The notes beneath the pieces were generated by a model. That model saw only the letters and a list, made by a program, of their open reading frames with translations, searched no databases and was not told where the DNA came from. Position numbers and translations under genes: made by a program. DNA of 5,311 nt, from positions 1-5,311 of the forward strand of contig JAAYJY010000214.1 of NCBI GenBank assembly GCA_012522705.1. The letters run 5' to 3'. Positions 1 through 5,311 of the stretch are shown here, one piece after another (within the stretch, counting starts at the first letter, position 1; the number at the start of each line of letters is the position of its first letter). The DNA is from Syntrophomonadaceae bacterium (lineage in GTDB: Bacteria; Bacillota; Syntrophomonadia; Syntrophomonadales; Syntrophomonadaceae).

Positions 1-1
1 G

Positions 2-697
2 TTTATCAGAGTTGAAAATCTGAGGAAAAGCTATGGTGCGGGCGAAAGCAAAAATGAAGTATTGAGAGGAACAAATCTTACCCTCGGAAAAGGACAAATT
101 GGGGTTATACTTGGTCCATCAGGATCGGGATAATCGACCTTGATGAATAGTATCCGTGGTGTTGACCGCGACGACAGCGGCAGTGTTTATGTGAACGGTC
201 AGGAAATCACGGCCTGTGATGACGATGAACTCACCGAATACCGCAGAAATTCAGTGGGGTTTATCTTTCAGTTCTATAATCTTGTTCCCAATCTCACTGT
301 GGCGGAAAATATTGAAATCATTGCAAACATATCCAAATCCCCACTGGATATAGATACGGTGTTAGCAGCGGTTGACTTGGAAGCGAAGAAGAGGAGCTTT
401 CCGAGACAGCTTTCCGGGGGTGAGCAGCAGCGCGTTGCTATCGCCCGCGCAATTATAAAGAATCCCGTTCTTCTATTATGTGATGAGCCAACCGGGGCAT
501 TGGATTATGAGACATCCCATGGCGTACTTTCTCTTTTGCAAAAAATAAACCATGATTCTGGAACAACGATCCTGATGATCACCCACAACACTGCAATCGG
601 TGCTATGGCAAATGTGGTTTATAAACTGCGCGGCGGGGAGATCGTGGCAACCAGCCGGAATGATGAAACAGTCGCGGCGGAAAGGATCGAATGGTAA
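2..697 (+). pseudogene. ABC transporter ATP-binding protein (MacB/LolD-like), nonsense mutation in Walker A
   Basis: This would be the cytoplasmic ATPase that powers an FtsX-type ABC exporter or lipoprotein/peptide efflux system. The reading frame is open from base 2 (FIRVENLRKSYG, the usual start of the family, so only a few residues lie off the window). It runs to GPSGSG and then hits TAA at 131-133, where Walker A needs Lys (GPSGSG-K-ST); the frame then resumes with STLMNS. Downstream everything is conserved: Q-loop (FIFQFYNLVPNLT, around 251-289), signature LSGGEQQR (410-433), Walker B LLLCDEPTGALD (470-505) and H-loop MITHN (around 575-589). A single A-to-T change in an AAA codon would explain the lesion. 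A restart at TTG 140 or ATG 143 would give a 185-aa protein without Walker A and without a well-placed ribosome binding site, so it would be ATPase-dead. The last bases overlap the permease start. The family assignment is firm; pseudogene status assumes the base is correctly read. Confidence 0.88.
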
Positions 698-1272
698 TGG
701 TACTGTTTAAGAAAGCCATACGGTCCATGTTGGAGCATCAAGCACGGTATATCGGCGCGATACTTTTACTTATCATCAGCAGCACCATGTTTGTCATGCT
801 GAATAATGCCTCAACCAATTTGGGAAATGCGTTCACGAGTTTTTCCGAGCAAAATGTTCTGTCTGATGCGGAGTTTGCTATCGATAGCGAAATTGACCTG
901 GCTGCGGCCGAAGAGAGATTTGGGGCCAAGGTTGAGCTTGGCGGTACGGCGGATTGTGAGATAAGGCCCGGTCAAACCCTGCGGATATTTTCTATGATGA
1001 ACAAGGTCAATGAATTGATATTGGACAGCAATACCCTGATTATGGTAACAGGTTATTTGCTGGGCATCCCCGCTCTACTGGGAACTGTGGGTGTGTTCTA
1101 CCAATCCCTGACCGAAAGTCTGCAGCTCATTCTACCGGTCAAGCTTAATGTCTGGTATATGATATTGGGCTTTTTCATTGTGATGACAACCTATGAAATT
1201 GCCAAGCTGCTGTGCCGAAAAAAGGTGGCTCGCATCCCCATGAGCGAAGCTTTGAAGGCGGGAAATGAGTAG
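691..1272 (+). pseudogene. FtsX-family ABC permease, internally deleted remnant
   Basis: This is the membrane partner of the upstream ATPase. The 193-aa frame has a typical N-terminus (LFKKAIRSML, then TM1 around residues 20-39, IGAILLLIISSTMFVMLNNA) and the start of the extracytoplasmic domain (DAEFAIDSEIDLAAAEERFG). It then passes abruptly, near NKVNELIL (bases 1000-1023), into the extreme C-terminus of the second FtsX domain. That part holds two TM segments (LIMVTGYLLGIPALLGTVGV; WYMILGFFIVMTTYEIA) and the usual cytoplasmic tail ending SEALKAG. Two-domain permeases of this type are normally about 700-800 aa, so roughly 500-600 residues, including most TM helices and the first FtsX domain, are missing without loss of frame. 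ATG 691 overlaps the ATPase stop; ATG 697 is an alternative start with better spacing (10 bases) from AAAGGA at 681-686. A naturally short permease is possible but unlikely, given that the ends match those of the large family and the ATPase is broken too. Confidence 0.8.
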
Positions 1273-1312
1273 ATGGAGATTTTATTCCGCAACTTATAAA
1301 GGCCATTGGTTA
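1273..1312 (+). pseudogene. Possible 5' remnant of a third gene of the ABC locus
   Basis: Directly after the permease stop (TAG 1270-1272) an ATG at 1273 opens MEILFRNL and stops at TAA 1297-1299. Shifting frame within AACTTATAAAG continues as IKAIG and then ends at TAA 1310-1312. A single missing base in this stretch would join the two into a plausible start (MEILFRNLIKAIG) of a further gene. The sequence then enters the 3' end of the opposing transporter gene, so any rest of this gene is gone. An alternative start at ATG 1265, overlapping the permease stop, gives a 70-residue frame running antisense into the transporter that looks non-coding. This is speculative: the segment is 40 bases long and chance similarity cannot be excluded. 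No clear terminator separates the converging units here. Confidence 0.2.
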
Positions 1313-2782
1313 ACTCGAGCCACCTGGTTCGAACACATCCTGATGCAAGACGGCGGGCATCAACAGCGACAGCAAGACCGCCAGGAAGCAGATGACAACA
1401 AAGCCAATGAACAACCCGTGCAGCGAGCTGGTCAGCGCCAATTGTATCTTCTCCGCGGGGAGCGTGCCATAGGGTGAAGTTGACTGGTATAAACTAGCCG
1501 GGTTTACGCCTTCCATTCCCAGCCGCTCAAAATAGCGGGTGATGCCATGGTTGAAGACGCTACCGAAAATACTGATGCCGATGGTCTGCCCCAGGGTCCG
1601 CAACAGGGAATTGGCTGCCACCGCGCTGCCCCGGCGCCCATAATCCACCGAATCCTGAATGATTATGGTCAGGGTGTTGCTTACCCCGCCAAAGCCCAGG
1701 CCTATTATAAATCCATAAATCAACACCAGCACTATCGGGGAATCTACCTTCAGGGTCAGTAATAAGGCAACGCTGATCAGGACCACGATATTGGCCCCCA
1801 GGGTAACCGCTTTGGGGCCGTATTGCGTCAGCAGCCTCCCCAACAGCAGCGAAACCATAAGCCAGGAAACCGACATGGGTATCATGGCCAGCCCCGCCAG
1901 GGTGGGGCGGTAGCCCAGGACGTTCTGCAGGTAAAGGGGGATATAGACGTCGTAGCCCATCAGCACCGCAAATACCAGGAAAGAGATCAAGTTGACAATG
2001 ACGCTGGTCTTGGTGAAGATTTCAAAGGGGACAATGGGTTCCGGGGCCGTCCTCTCGATCCGGTAGAATGCCATGAGGAGCAGCAGCGTCGCGGTCAATG
2101 TCAGGACAGTCCTCCATGTAAACCACGAGCCCCCATCTTGATTGAACAGGAATATGCTCATAAACAGGATGACAGCCAGGGATAATACCACGGTGCCGCC
2201 ATAATCGATGCTGGGTCTTCTCTTCTGAAAGCTTTCCTGCAATGCTGTCTGCAAAAGTAACACCGAGACGATCCCAAAGGGGATGTTGATAAAAAATATC
2301 CAGTGCCAGGAAAGCACGTCGATGATGAATCCGCCCAGGAAAGGCCCCGCCAGGCTGGCGATACCCCAAACCAGACTGAGTGCTCCCTGTATCGCCGGCC
2401 TTTCTTCGGTAGCGAACACATCGCCGATGATGGTGTAGGAAACCGTAAAGATAGAACCTGCCCCCAGTCCCTGAAGACCGCGGAAGGCGATCAGCATAAG
2501 CATATTCTGAGACAGCCCGCACAGGAAGCTTCCCGTCAAAAAGATCATTATCCCTGCCGAGAGCACCTTTTTTCGCCCGAAGAGATCAGCCAGCTTGCCG
2601 TAAATCGGGGTGGATATGGCCGCCGCCAACAGATATACCGAAAAGACCAGGCTTATCATGGCGAAACCGCTCAAATCCTTGACAATGGTAGGCGTGGCCA
2701 ATATAACGATGGTCCCCTCCACCGCTGCCAGGAAGGTGGACAGGACCAGGGAAATGATCAAAGGCCTTTTTTTAAGTTCCAA
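1310..2782 (-). CDS. MFS transporter, DHA2 family (14-TM, EmrB/QacA-like drug efflux)
   Basis: This is a proton-motive-force-driven antiporter of the inner membrane, probably exporting drugs or other amphipathic compounds; the substrate cannot be read from the sequence. The protein is 490 aa, normal for DHA2 (about 470-510). Visible landmarks are VEGTIVILATPTI at 21-33 in the position of motif D1 (with Glu in place of the usual Asp), motif A GKLADLFGRK at 62-71, RGLQGLGAGS at 101-110, motif C-like AGPFLGGF at 145-152 and the DHA2 hallmark HWIFFINIPFG at 160-170. About 14 hydrophobic segments are spread from residue 9 to 477. The start is TTG (2780-2782): it is the only start codon between the in-frame upstream stop and the conserved N-terminus. 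No good Shine-Dalgarno precedes it. The gene overlaps the thioesterase reading frame by 11 bases, which suggests translational coupling, now perhaps weakened because the thioesterase frame is broken upstream. No frameshift or stop is seen. Confidence 0.93.
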   Translation of the reverse strand: MELKKRPLIISLVLSTFLAAVEGTIVILATPTIVKDLSGFAMISLVFSVYLLAAAISTPIYGKLADLFGRKKVLSAGIMIFLTGSFLCGLSQNMLMLIAFRGLQGLGAGSIFTVSYTIIGDVFATEERPAIQGALSLVWGIASLAGPFLGGFIIDVLSWHWIFFINIPFGIVSVLLLQTALQESFQKRRPSIDYGGTVVLSLAVILFMSIFLFNQDGGSWFTWRTVLTLTATLLLLMAFYRIERTAPEPIVPFEIFTKTSVIVNLISFLVFAVLMGYDVYIPLYLQNVLGYRPTLAGLAMIPMSVSWLMVSLLLGRLLTQYGPKAVTLGANIVVLISVALLLTLKVDSPIVLVLIYGFIIGLGFGGVSNTLTIIIQDSVDYGRRGSAVAANSLLRTLGQTIGISIFGSVFNHGITRYFERLGMEGVNPASLYQSTSPYGTLPAEKIQLALTSSLHGLFIGFVVICFLAVLLSLLMPAVLHQDVFEPGGSS

Positions 2783-3135
2783 AGCTGTCCGACGGCATTT
2801 TGCCTGGCTTCATTTTGGCTATCCGGCTTTTGGCATCCTCGAAAAGCCTTTGTTGTCGCTCGTTCTCGATTTCCAGAGGCGGGACCTCATTGGGACGGCC
2901 ATTCCTGTCCAAAGAAACCATGAAGAAATAACCCTCCGAAACGTATTTGACCGTGCCTTGCGCCAGGTTCTCGGCCTTGACACTAGTGACGGGCGGCAGC
3001 AATGCCTGCCGCCGAATCCATCAATTTCATCACTTCCCCGCCGTGCATGTTGCCGGCCACATTAGCATGGTAGGGCAAAACCAATTCGGTCATGGTGACG
3101 GCGGTAGATGAACTGGTCTTGGGAGTCATGCCCAT
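2772..3135 (-). pseudogene. Acyl-CoA thioesterase (hotdog fold, YciA/BACH-like), internal deletion with frameshift
   Basis: The family hydrolyses acyl-CoA to fatty acid and CoA in the cytoplasm. The gene starts at ATG 3133-3135, eight bases after AGGAG (3144-3148). The first 50 codons encode a typical N-terminus: TELVLPYHANVAGNMHGGEV followed by MKLMDSAAGIAAARH, with the substrate-pocket NMHGG motif at 29-33 and the conserved Asp at 40. The frame then stops at TAG (2983-2985). The C-terminal part continues in another frame from about 2987 down to the TAA at 2772-2774: SVKAENLAQGTVKYVSEGYF, FMVSLDRNG and the family signature EVPPLEIENE. Together the pieces supply about 120 of the usual 150-170 residues, so roughly 40 residues of the central helix and strands are missing, and the net change is not a multiple of three. 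The junction lies at or next to the palindrome CACTAGTG (2981-2988). The assignment is secure from both ends; the gene is almost certainly non-functional as read. Confidence 0.85.
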
Positions 3136-3143
3136 ATTGTCAT

Positions 3144-3148
3144 CTCCT
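3144..3148 (-). promoter_or_regulatory. Ribosome binding site of the thioesterase gene
   Basis: AGGAG on the minus strand, followed by eight bases and then ATG at 3135. It fixes the upstream ATG, rather than the second ATG two codons later (3127-3129), as the original start of the disrupted thioesterase gene. Confidence 0.75.
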
Positions 3149-3176
3149 AATCGTTAAATTCCCGCATATTGAAATC

Positions 3177-3185
3177 AGTATAACA
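3177..3185 (-). promoter_or_regulatory. Extended -10 promoter for the thioesterase-transporter unit
   Basis: The minus strand reads TGTTATACT, an extended -10 element (TGn plus TATACT, one mismatch to TATAAT). The expected start of transcription is around 3170, giving a 5' leader of about 35 bases before the ATG at 3135. The -35 region 17 bases upstream (TTCCGC) is poor, as is common when an extended -10 is present. It would drive the broken thioesterase and the intact DHA2 transporter. Confidence 0.5.
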
Positions 3186-3224
3186 TGAATATTTTCGCAG
3201 CGGAACGCGTCGTAGGATCAGGGG

Positions 3225-3339
3225 TTGGTTTTGCCTAAGGAGGTTATCGATCGGCTTTTTTTGCAATGATCTGGTGCAAATGATTGAGGGGCCTGAGGGG
3301 ATGCGGGTGATACCTTATGATCCCGAATTTGCCGAATGA
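3225..3339 (+). pseudogene. Possible short coding remnant, broken at a run of seven T
   Basis: On the plus strand a frame from 3225 encodes LVLPKEVIDRLF and stops at TGA 3267-3269. The frame one base over continues CNDLVQMIEGPEG, MRVIPYDPEFAE and stops at TGA 3337-3339. The switch point is a run of seven T (3256-3262); removing one T joins the two into a protein-like C-terminus. I do not recognise the family. The same stretch contains AAGGAGGT (3237-3244), a perfect Shine-Dalgarno core, but no ATG, GTG or TTG lies 5-10 bases after it, so it may simply encode Lys-Glu-Val. The next ATGs at 3266 and 3280 are too far away. The alternative is plain intergenic DNA. Confidence 0.25.
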
Positions 3340-3369
3340 GCGAAGGCATTCTATGTTTTCATCGCCTGT

Positions 3370-3705
3370 TTATTCAACGGTATGGATGCGCCCTCGACTA
3401 AGGGACGAGGCTTTAAGGGTGTCGGCCCCGGCACAGGCCCAAGGTCTGACTTTTGAACAATTCTTCATTAACAGTATGATAGTAGATGCTGTTATCCGTA
3501 AAAAGCCTTTAGTTGTCTCCCGCCAGGCATCGATGAATCCTGCTGCTTCCTCAAGATCCTCCTCCAGGGACCGGCTCAATCTCTCCGACATCCGGGCACC
3601 GAGATGCTTGGAGTGCCTGGCCTCGGTACGAAAAAGGCAGTCCCAGTGTATCGCCAGCCAAACGCTGCCCAACATGCCCATGTGAAGTATACCGGGCGCG
3701 ATCAT
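3370..3705 (-). CDS. Unrecognised small protein coupled to the methyltransferase
   Basis: This 111-aa ORF begins with ATG 3703-3705, overlapping the methyltransferase TGA in an ATGA arrangement, with GGAG (3709-3712) only three bases upstream. That is a strong sign of translational coupling. Residues 5-25 (GILHMGMLGSVWLAIHWDCLF) are hydrophobic and could be one membrane segment or a buried helix. Residues 26-66 are charged and helix-prone (RTEARHSKHLGARMSERLSR, then LEEDLEEAAGFIDAWRETTKG). Codons up to about residue 70 look like those of neighbouring genes, with G/C-rich third positions. The tail (from about residue 72, CSKVRPWACAG onward) looks less natural. In another frame, after a five-T stretch near 3496-3500, the sequence reads YYHTVNEELFKSQTLGLCRG and stops soon after, so the true C-terminus may be frameshifted. 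I do not recognise a family. It is probably a real gene, possibly with a shifted 3' end. Confidence 0.55.
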   Translation of the reverse strand: MIAPGILHMGMLGSVWLAIHWDCLFRTEARHSKHLGARMSERLSRSLEEDLEEAAGFIDAWRETTKGFLRITASTIILLMKNCSKVRPWACAGADTLKASSLSRGRIHTVE

Positions 3706-4526
3706 TTTCTCCAGTATACACAGGCAATTTTGGAAGTTGTCCTATCCTTGACCATGCCGTTTTCCGCCTGGCTGTGTAGGTGTTCCAGGATCGCCGTCGT
3801 CTGGGCTGGAGTCAGATCCTCCCGCCCCCCCAATCGGTCCAGGTAATGCCGGTTCGCTTCGTCCAGGGTCCGGATCCTCTCCCTCACGGTATCGAAATAG
3901 GCGATCTCCGGATACATCTTATAATGCCAGAGAATGTTGAAGCTGCAATAGAGCCCGATATTGCCCAACTCATCAACGGTCTGGCGGTGCAATATGTCCC
4001 TTTTGATCACGCCGATGATAGAGTCAGTTTGCTTCATAAAATGACAGAGCAGGCCGCACTCACTGCTGGCCTCCAGGATTTTATCCAGGCCCTCCTTGCT
4101 ATCCAGGGCTGGGGACATGATGGCCGTTACCAGGCTGAACTTCTTTCTCCATCCAAGCGCGTTCAAATCGACATTATGCCAGTCCAATTCCCGCAAATCT
4201 ATGTTGTCCGCTCCTTTAGCTGCAGCATTGGCAGCCGCCGACTGTAGCATCCGGGGCGAAATGTCCACCCCGGTAACGCTCCGGGCAGTCCGGGCAAACT
4301 CGAGTGCAAACTTTCCCGGGCCGCAGCCGATGTCCAGAACGGTGCTGTCAGGGTTCAGCATCCGTTTATCCAATATCAGGCCGGTAATTAGATCCAGGCG
4401 CTCATCGGGGCCATCATCGTTGAACTCTCCCACCCTCCGGTCCCAGGCCGCCTTGTCCCCTTTTTTGTAACTCCGTTCATCACTATTCATTTCTTTCCAT
4501 AGCTGCGCAAAGTAGTCTACCGTCAC
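3702..4526 (-). CDS. Class I SAM-dependent methyltransferase
   Basis: A cytoplasmic enzyme that transfers a methyl group from S-adenosylmethionine to an unknown acceptor. The protein is 274 aa with a Rossmann-like core. Motif I is VLDIGCGPG at 63-71, followed by KFALEFA. The acidic residue that contacts the SAM ribose is in GVDIS (86-90), motif II is at LRELDWHNVD (111-120), and a motif-IV-like stretch SLVTAIMSPALDS lies at 131-143. The N-terminal extension (YFAQLWKEMN, SYKKGDKAAWDRR) resembles the lid segment seen in many clostridial members, which supports the GTG start at 4524-4526 over the internal ATG at codon 13. GGTGGGGA (4533-4540) sits six bases upstream of that GTG. The C-terminal half (150-274) is a substrate domain I cannot place; no acceptor can be named. 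The gene is intact and is followed with an ATGA overlap by the small ORF, so the two are likely made together. It has its own leader, separated by a terminator from the SLH gene upstream. Confidence 0.88.
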   Translation of the reverse strand: MTVDYFAQLWKEMNSDERSYKKGDKAAWDRRVGEFNDDGPDERLDLITGLILDKRMLNPDSTVLDIGCGPGKFALEFARTARSVTGVDISPRMLQSAAANAAAKGADNIDLRELDWHNVDLNALGWRKKFSLVTAIMSPALDSKEGLDKILEASSECGLLCHFMKQTDSIIGVIKRDILHRQTVDELGNIGLYCSFNILWHYKMYPEIAYFDTVRERIRTLDEANRHYLDRLGGREDLTPAQTTAILEHLHSQAENGMVKDRTTSKIACVYWRK

Positions 4527-4532
4527 GCTTGA

Positions 4533-4540
4533 TCCCCACC
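4533..4540 (-). promoter_or_regulatory. Ribosome binding site supporting the GTG start of the methyltransferase
   Basis: GGTGGGGA on the minus strand lies six bases before GTG 4526. It is G-rich but not canonical. It supports GTG as the start because the conserved N-terminal segment would be cut by the next in-frame ATG. Confidence 0.45.
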
Positions 4541-4558
4541 ATTATTCTTATCGTTACT

Positions 4559-4564
4559 ATTTTA
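4559..4564 (-). promoter_or_regulatory. Weak candidate -10 element for the methyltransferase unit
   Basis: TAAAAT on the minus strand lies about 33 bases before the GTG start, within the 160-base gap between the SLH gene and the methyltransferase. No convincing -35 hexamer is seen 16-18 bases upstream. A promoter is expected somewhere in this gap because a terminator closes the upstream gene. Confidence 0.25.
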
Positions 4565-4630
4565 CCGGGAAAGTGAGCCCGATGCAGCGGTACAATTCCG
4601 CCAACAGACCCAAGAGACCTCCCTGCCGGC

Positions 4631-4650
4631 TTAATTAAAGGGTTAATTAA
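4631..4650. repeat. Paired TTAATTAA palindromes
   Basis: Two copies of TTAATTAA (4631-4638 and 4643-4650) separated by AGGG form an AT-rich inverted repeat in otherwise GC-rich intergenic DNA, just beyond the SLH-gene terminator. It could be a protein-binding site or merely low-complexity AT sequence; nothing else identifies it. Confidence 0.35.
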
Positions 4651-4655
4651 ATATT

Positions 4656-4686
4656 AAGGAAAATCCGCCCCCTATCAGAGGCGGAC
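4656..4686 (-). terminator. Intrinsic terminator of the SLH-protein gene
   Basis: On the minus strand, immediately after the TAA stop at 4687-4689, TCCGCC (4680-4685) pairs with GGCGGA (4664-4669) across a ten-base loop and is followed by TTTTCCTT. The stem is short but GC-only apart from its closing pair, and its position right after the stop fits a Rho-independent terminator. It separates the SLH gene from the methyltransferase downstream. Confidence 0.7.
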
Positions 4687-5311
4687 TTACCTAACCGTCT
4701 TCTCGAGGAAACGCGTTAGAATGACAGCGGTTTCAGCCCGGGACGCGCTGCCCGCAGGGACCAGGGTGCTTTCGGTGCGTCCTTGCATGATTCCTGCCCC
4801 ACAGGCCCACTGCAGGGCGGGGATGGCATATTCAGCGATATCGAAGGCATCTGTATAACTTAGGATATTGGTATCCTCCCCCACGCTGACGTCATACTCC
4901 TTCAGTTGGGCATAGCGCCACAGGACGGAAGCAATTTGCTCCCGGGTTATGGGTTGGTCGGGGCCGAACAGATGCTCACCATAACCCACCATGATACCCA
5001 GTCCACTGACTGCTTCGATATGGGCCTGCCCCCAATGGCTCCAAGTGTCATCAAACACCGGGCCGGTCCCCGGCCCCAGATCGAAGGCATTCACCATAAT
5101 GGCTGCAGATTCAGCCCGGGTTACTGGTGCTTCGGGGCGGAAGGTTCTATCCGGATAGCCAGCCATAATCCCTTTTTCCACCAGATAGGCGATGTCAACC
5201 GCCGCCCAATGGCCAGCAATATCGGTCAGTCCGGTCCAGCCAGGGTCTGCCGTTTCGGGTTGAGGCGCAGTTACTATTGGGTATGGCTGGGATTGGGGCG
5301 CTTCAGGCGGA
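4687..5311 (-). CDS. SLH-domain cell-surface protein, C-terminal part (5' end beyond the window)
   Basis: The frame is open to the window edge, giving 207 residues of the C-terminus. A Pro/Gln-rich linker (PPEAPQSQPYPIVTAPQPET, 5310-5251) leads into three SLH repeats. Repeat 1 is LTDIAGHWA...GIMAGYPDRTFRPEAPVTRAE, repeat 2 is FDDTWSHWG...GIMVGYGEHLFGPDQPITREQ, and repeat 3 is YTDAFDIAEYA...GIMQGRTESTLVPAGSASRAE. Each keeps the TRAE-type motif (TRAE, TREQ, SRAE), though the third is the most divergent. SLH triplets in Firmicutes bind pyruvylated secondary cell-wall polymer and anchor S-layer or exoenzyme proteins to the envelope. The protein therefore probably has a signal peptide and a functional domain upstream, outside the window, and its activity cannot be told. 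A GTG at 5179-5181 lies inside repeat 1 and is not the start. The gene ends in its own terminator, so it is not in an operon with the methyltransferase. Confidence 0.92.
   Translation of the reverse strand, partial: PPEAPQSQPYPIVTAPQPETADPGWTGLTDIAGHWAAVDIAYLVEKGIMAGYPDRTFRPEAPVTRAESAAIMVNAFDLGPGTGPVFDDTWSHWGQAHIEAVSGLGIMVGYGEHLFGPDQPITREQIASVLWRYAQLKEYDVSVGEDTNILSYTDAFDIAEYAIPALQWACGAGIMQGRTESTLVPAGSASRAETAVILTRFLEKTVR

Larger units (their letters stand above)
3136..3369. other. Intergenic region between the methyltransferase unit and the thioesterase unit
   Basis: This 234-base gap holds, from left to right, the thioesterase ribosome binding site and extended -10 (minus strand) and then the doubtful plus-strand coding remnant at 3225-3339. 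I see no RNA gene, no riboswitch-like structure and no convincing terminator for the 111-aa ORF that ends at 3370. GAATG and CATTC near 3334-3351 can pair, but the stem is only five bases and lacks a T-run. Confidence 0.5.

Noticed and set aside
2303..2923. 206-codon plus-strand ORF opposite the transporter, and similar plus-strand ORFs at 1547-1762, 1823-2185, 3780-4247 and 4096-4470
   Set aside because: They are rich in Gln, Arg, His and Pro, have no recognisable domains and lie antisense to well-supported genes with conserved motifs.
2983..2985. TAG read as pyrrolysine or suppressed
   Set aside because: The frame after this TAG gives an unnatural sequence; the real C-terminus lies in a different frame, so readthrough would not rescue the protein.
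2981..2990. Programmed +1 frameshift (CAC TAG T) joining the two thioesterase halves
   Set aside because: A +1 shift would join the frames, but the central ~40 residues of the fold would still be absent, and no stimulatory signal such as an upstream Shine-Dalgarno or slippery codon is seen.
3237..3249. AAGGAGGTTATC resembles the complement of the 3' end of 16S rRNA
   Set aside because: Only the Shine-Dalgarno core matches; the flanking bases diverge from the rRNA end, so there is no rRNA fragment here.
3317..3685. 122-codon plus-strand ORF opposite the small coupled ORF
   Set aside because: The minus-strand ORF has the ATGA overlap and ribosome binding site; the plus-strand frame has neither a start signal nor a recognisable sequence.
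4631..4650. TTAATTAA pair as a mobile-element end or attachment site
   Set aside because: No integrase, transposase or matching repeat elsewhere in the window; it is simple AT-rich palindromic sequence.

Overview
The window reads as chromosomal sequence from a Gram-positive Firmicute, probably a Clostridia/Peptococcaceae-type anaerobe. This is inferred from a C-terminal triplet of S-layer homology (SLH) domains, a MacB/FtsX-type ABC system of the kind common in Firmicutes, frequent TTG and GTG starts, strong AGGAG-type ribosome binding sites and moderate GC content. No ribosomal RNA, tRNA, CRISPR array, transposase or phage gene is visible.

Layout. Bases 1-1272 (+ strand) hold a two-gene ABC export locus, ATPase then FtsX-like permease, and both genes are damaged. 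The ATPase has a TAA stop exactly where the Walker A lysine codon should be. The permease keeps only its two ends, fused in frame. A possible remnant of a third gene follows at 1273-1312. Converging on this, 1310-3135 (- strand) carries an acyl-CoA thioesterase (hotdog) gene that has lost its middle and its frame, followed with an 11-base overlap by an apparently intact 14-TM DHA2 drug-efflux transporter starting at TTG. Bases 3136-3369 are intergenic, with a good extended -10 promoter for the thioesterase operon and a possible short coding remnant on the + strand. Bases 3370-4526 (- strand) hold an intact class I SAM-dependent methyltransferase and an unrecognised 111-aa ORF coupled to it by an ATGA overlap. 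Bases 4687-5311 (- strand) are the C-terminal part of an SLH cell-surface protein followed by an intrinsic terminator.

How the genes fit together. No single pathway is evident. The ABC pair would have been one exporter, and the thioesterase and DHA2 transporter one transcription unit. The methyltransferase and its small partner form a second unit, and the SLH protein is separate and terminated. The most notable property is decay: three of the genes (ATPase, permease, thioesterase) carry clear lesions, while the transporter and methyltransferase read cleanly. I see no convincing evidence of a new defence or mobile system. The best candidate for something undescribed is the small ORF coupled to the methyltransferase.
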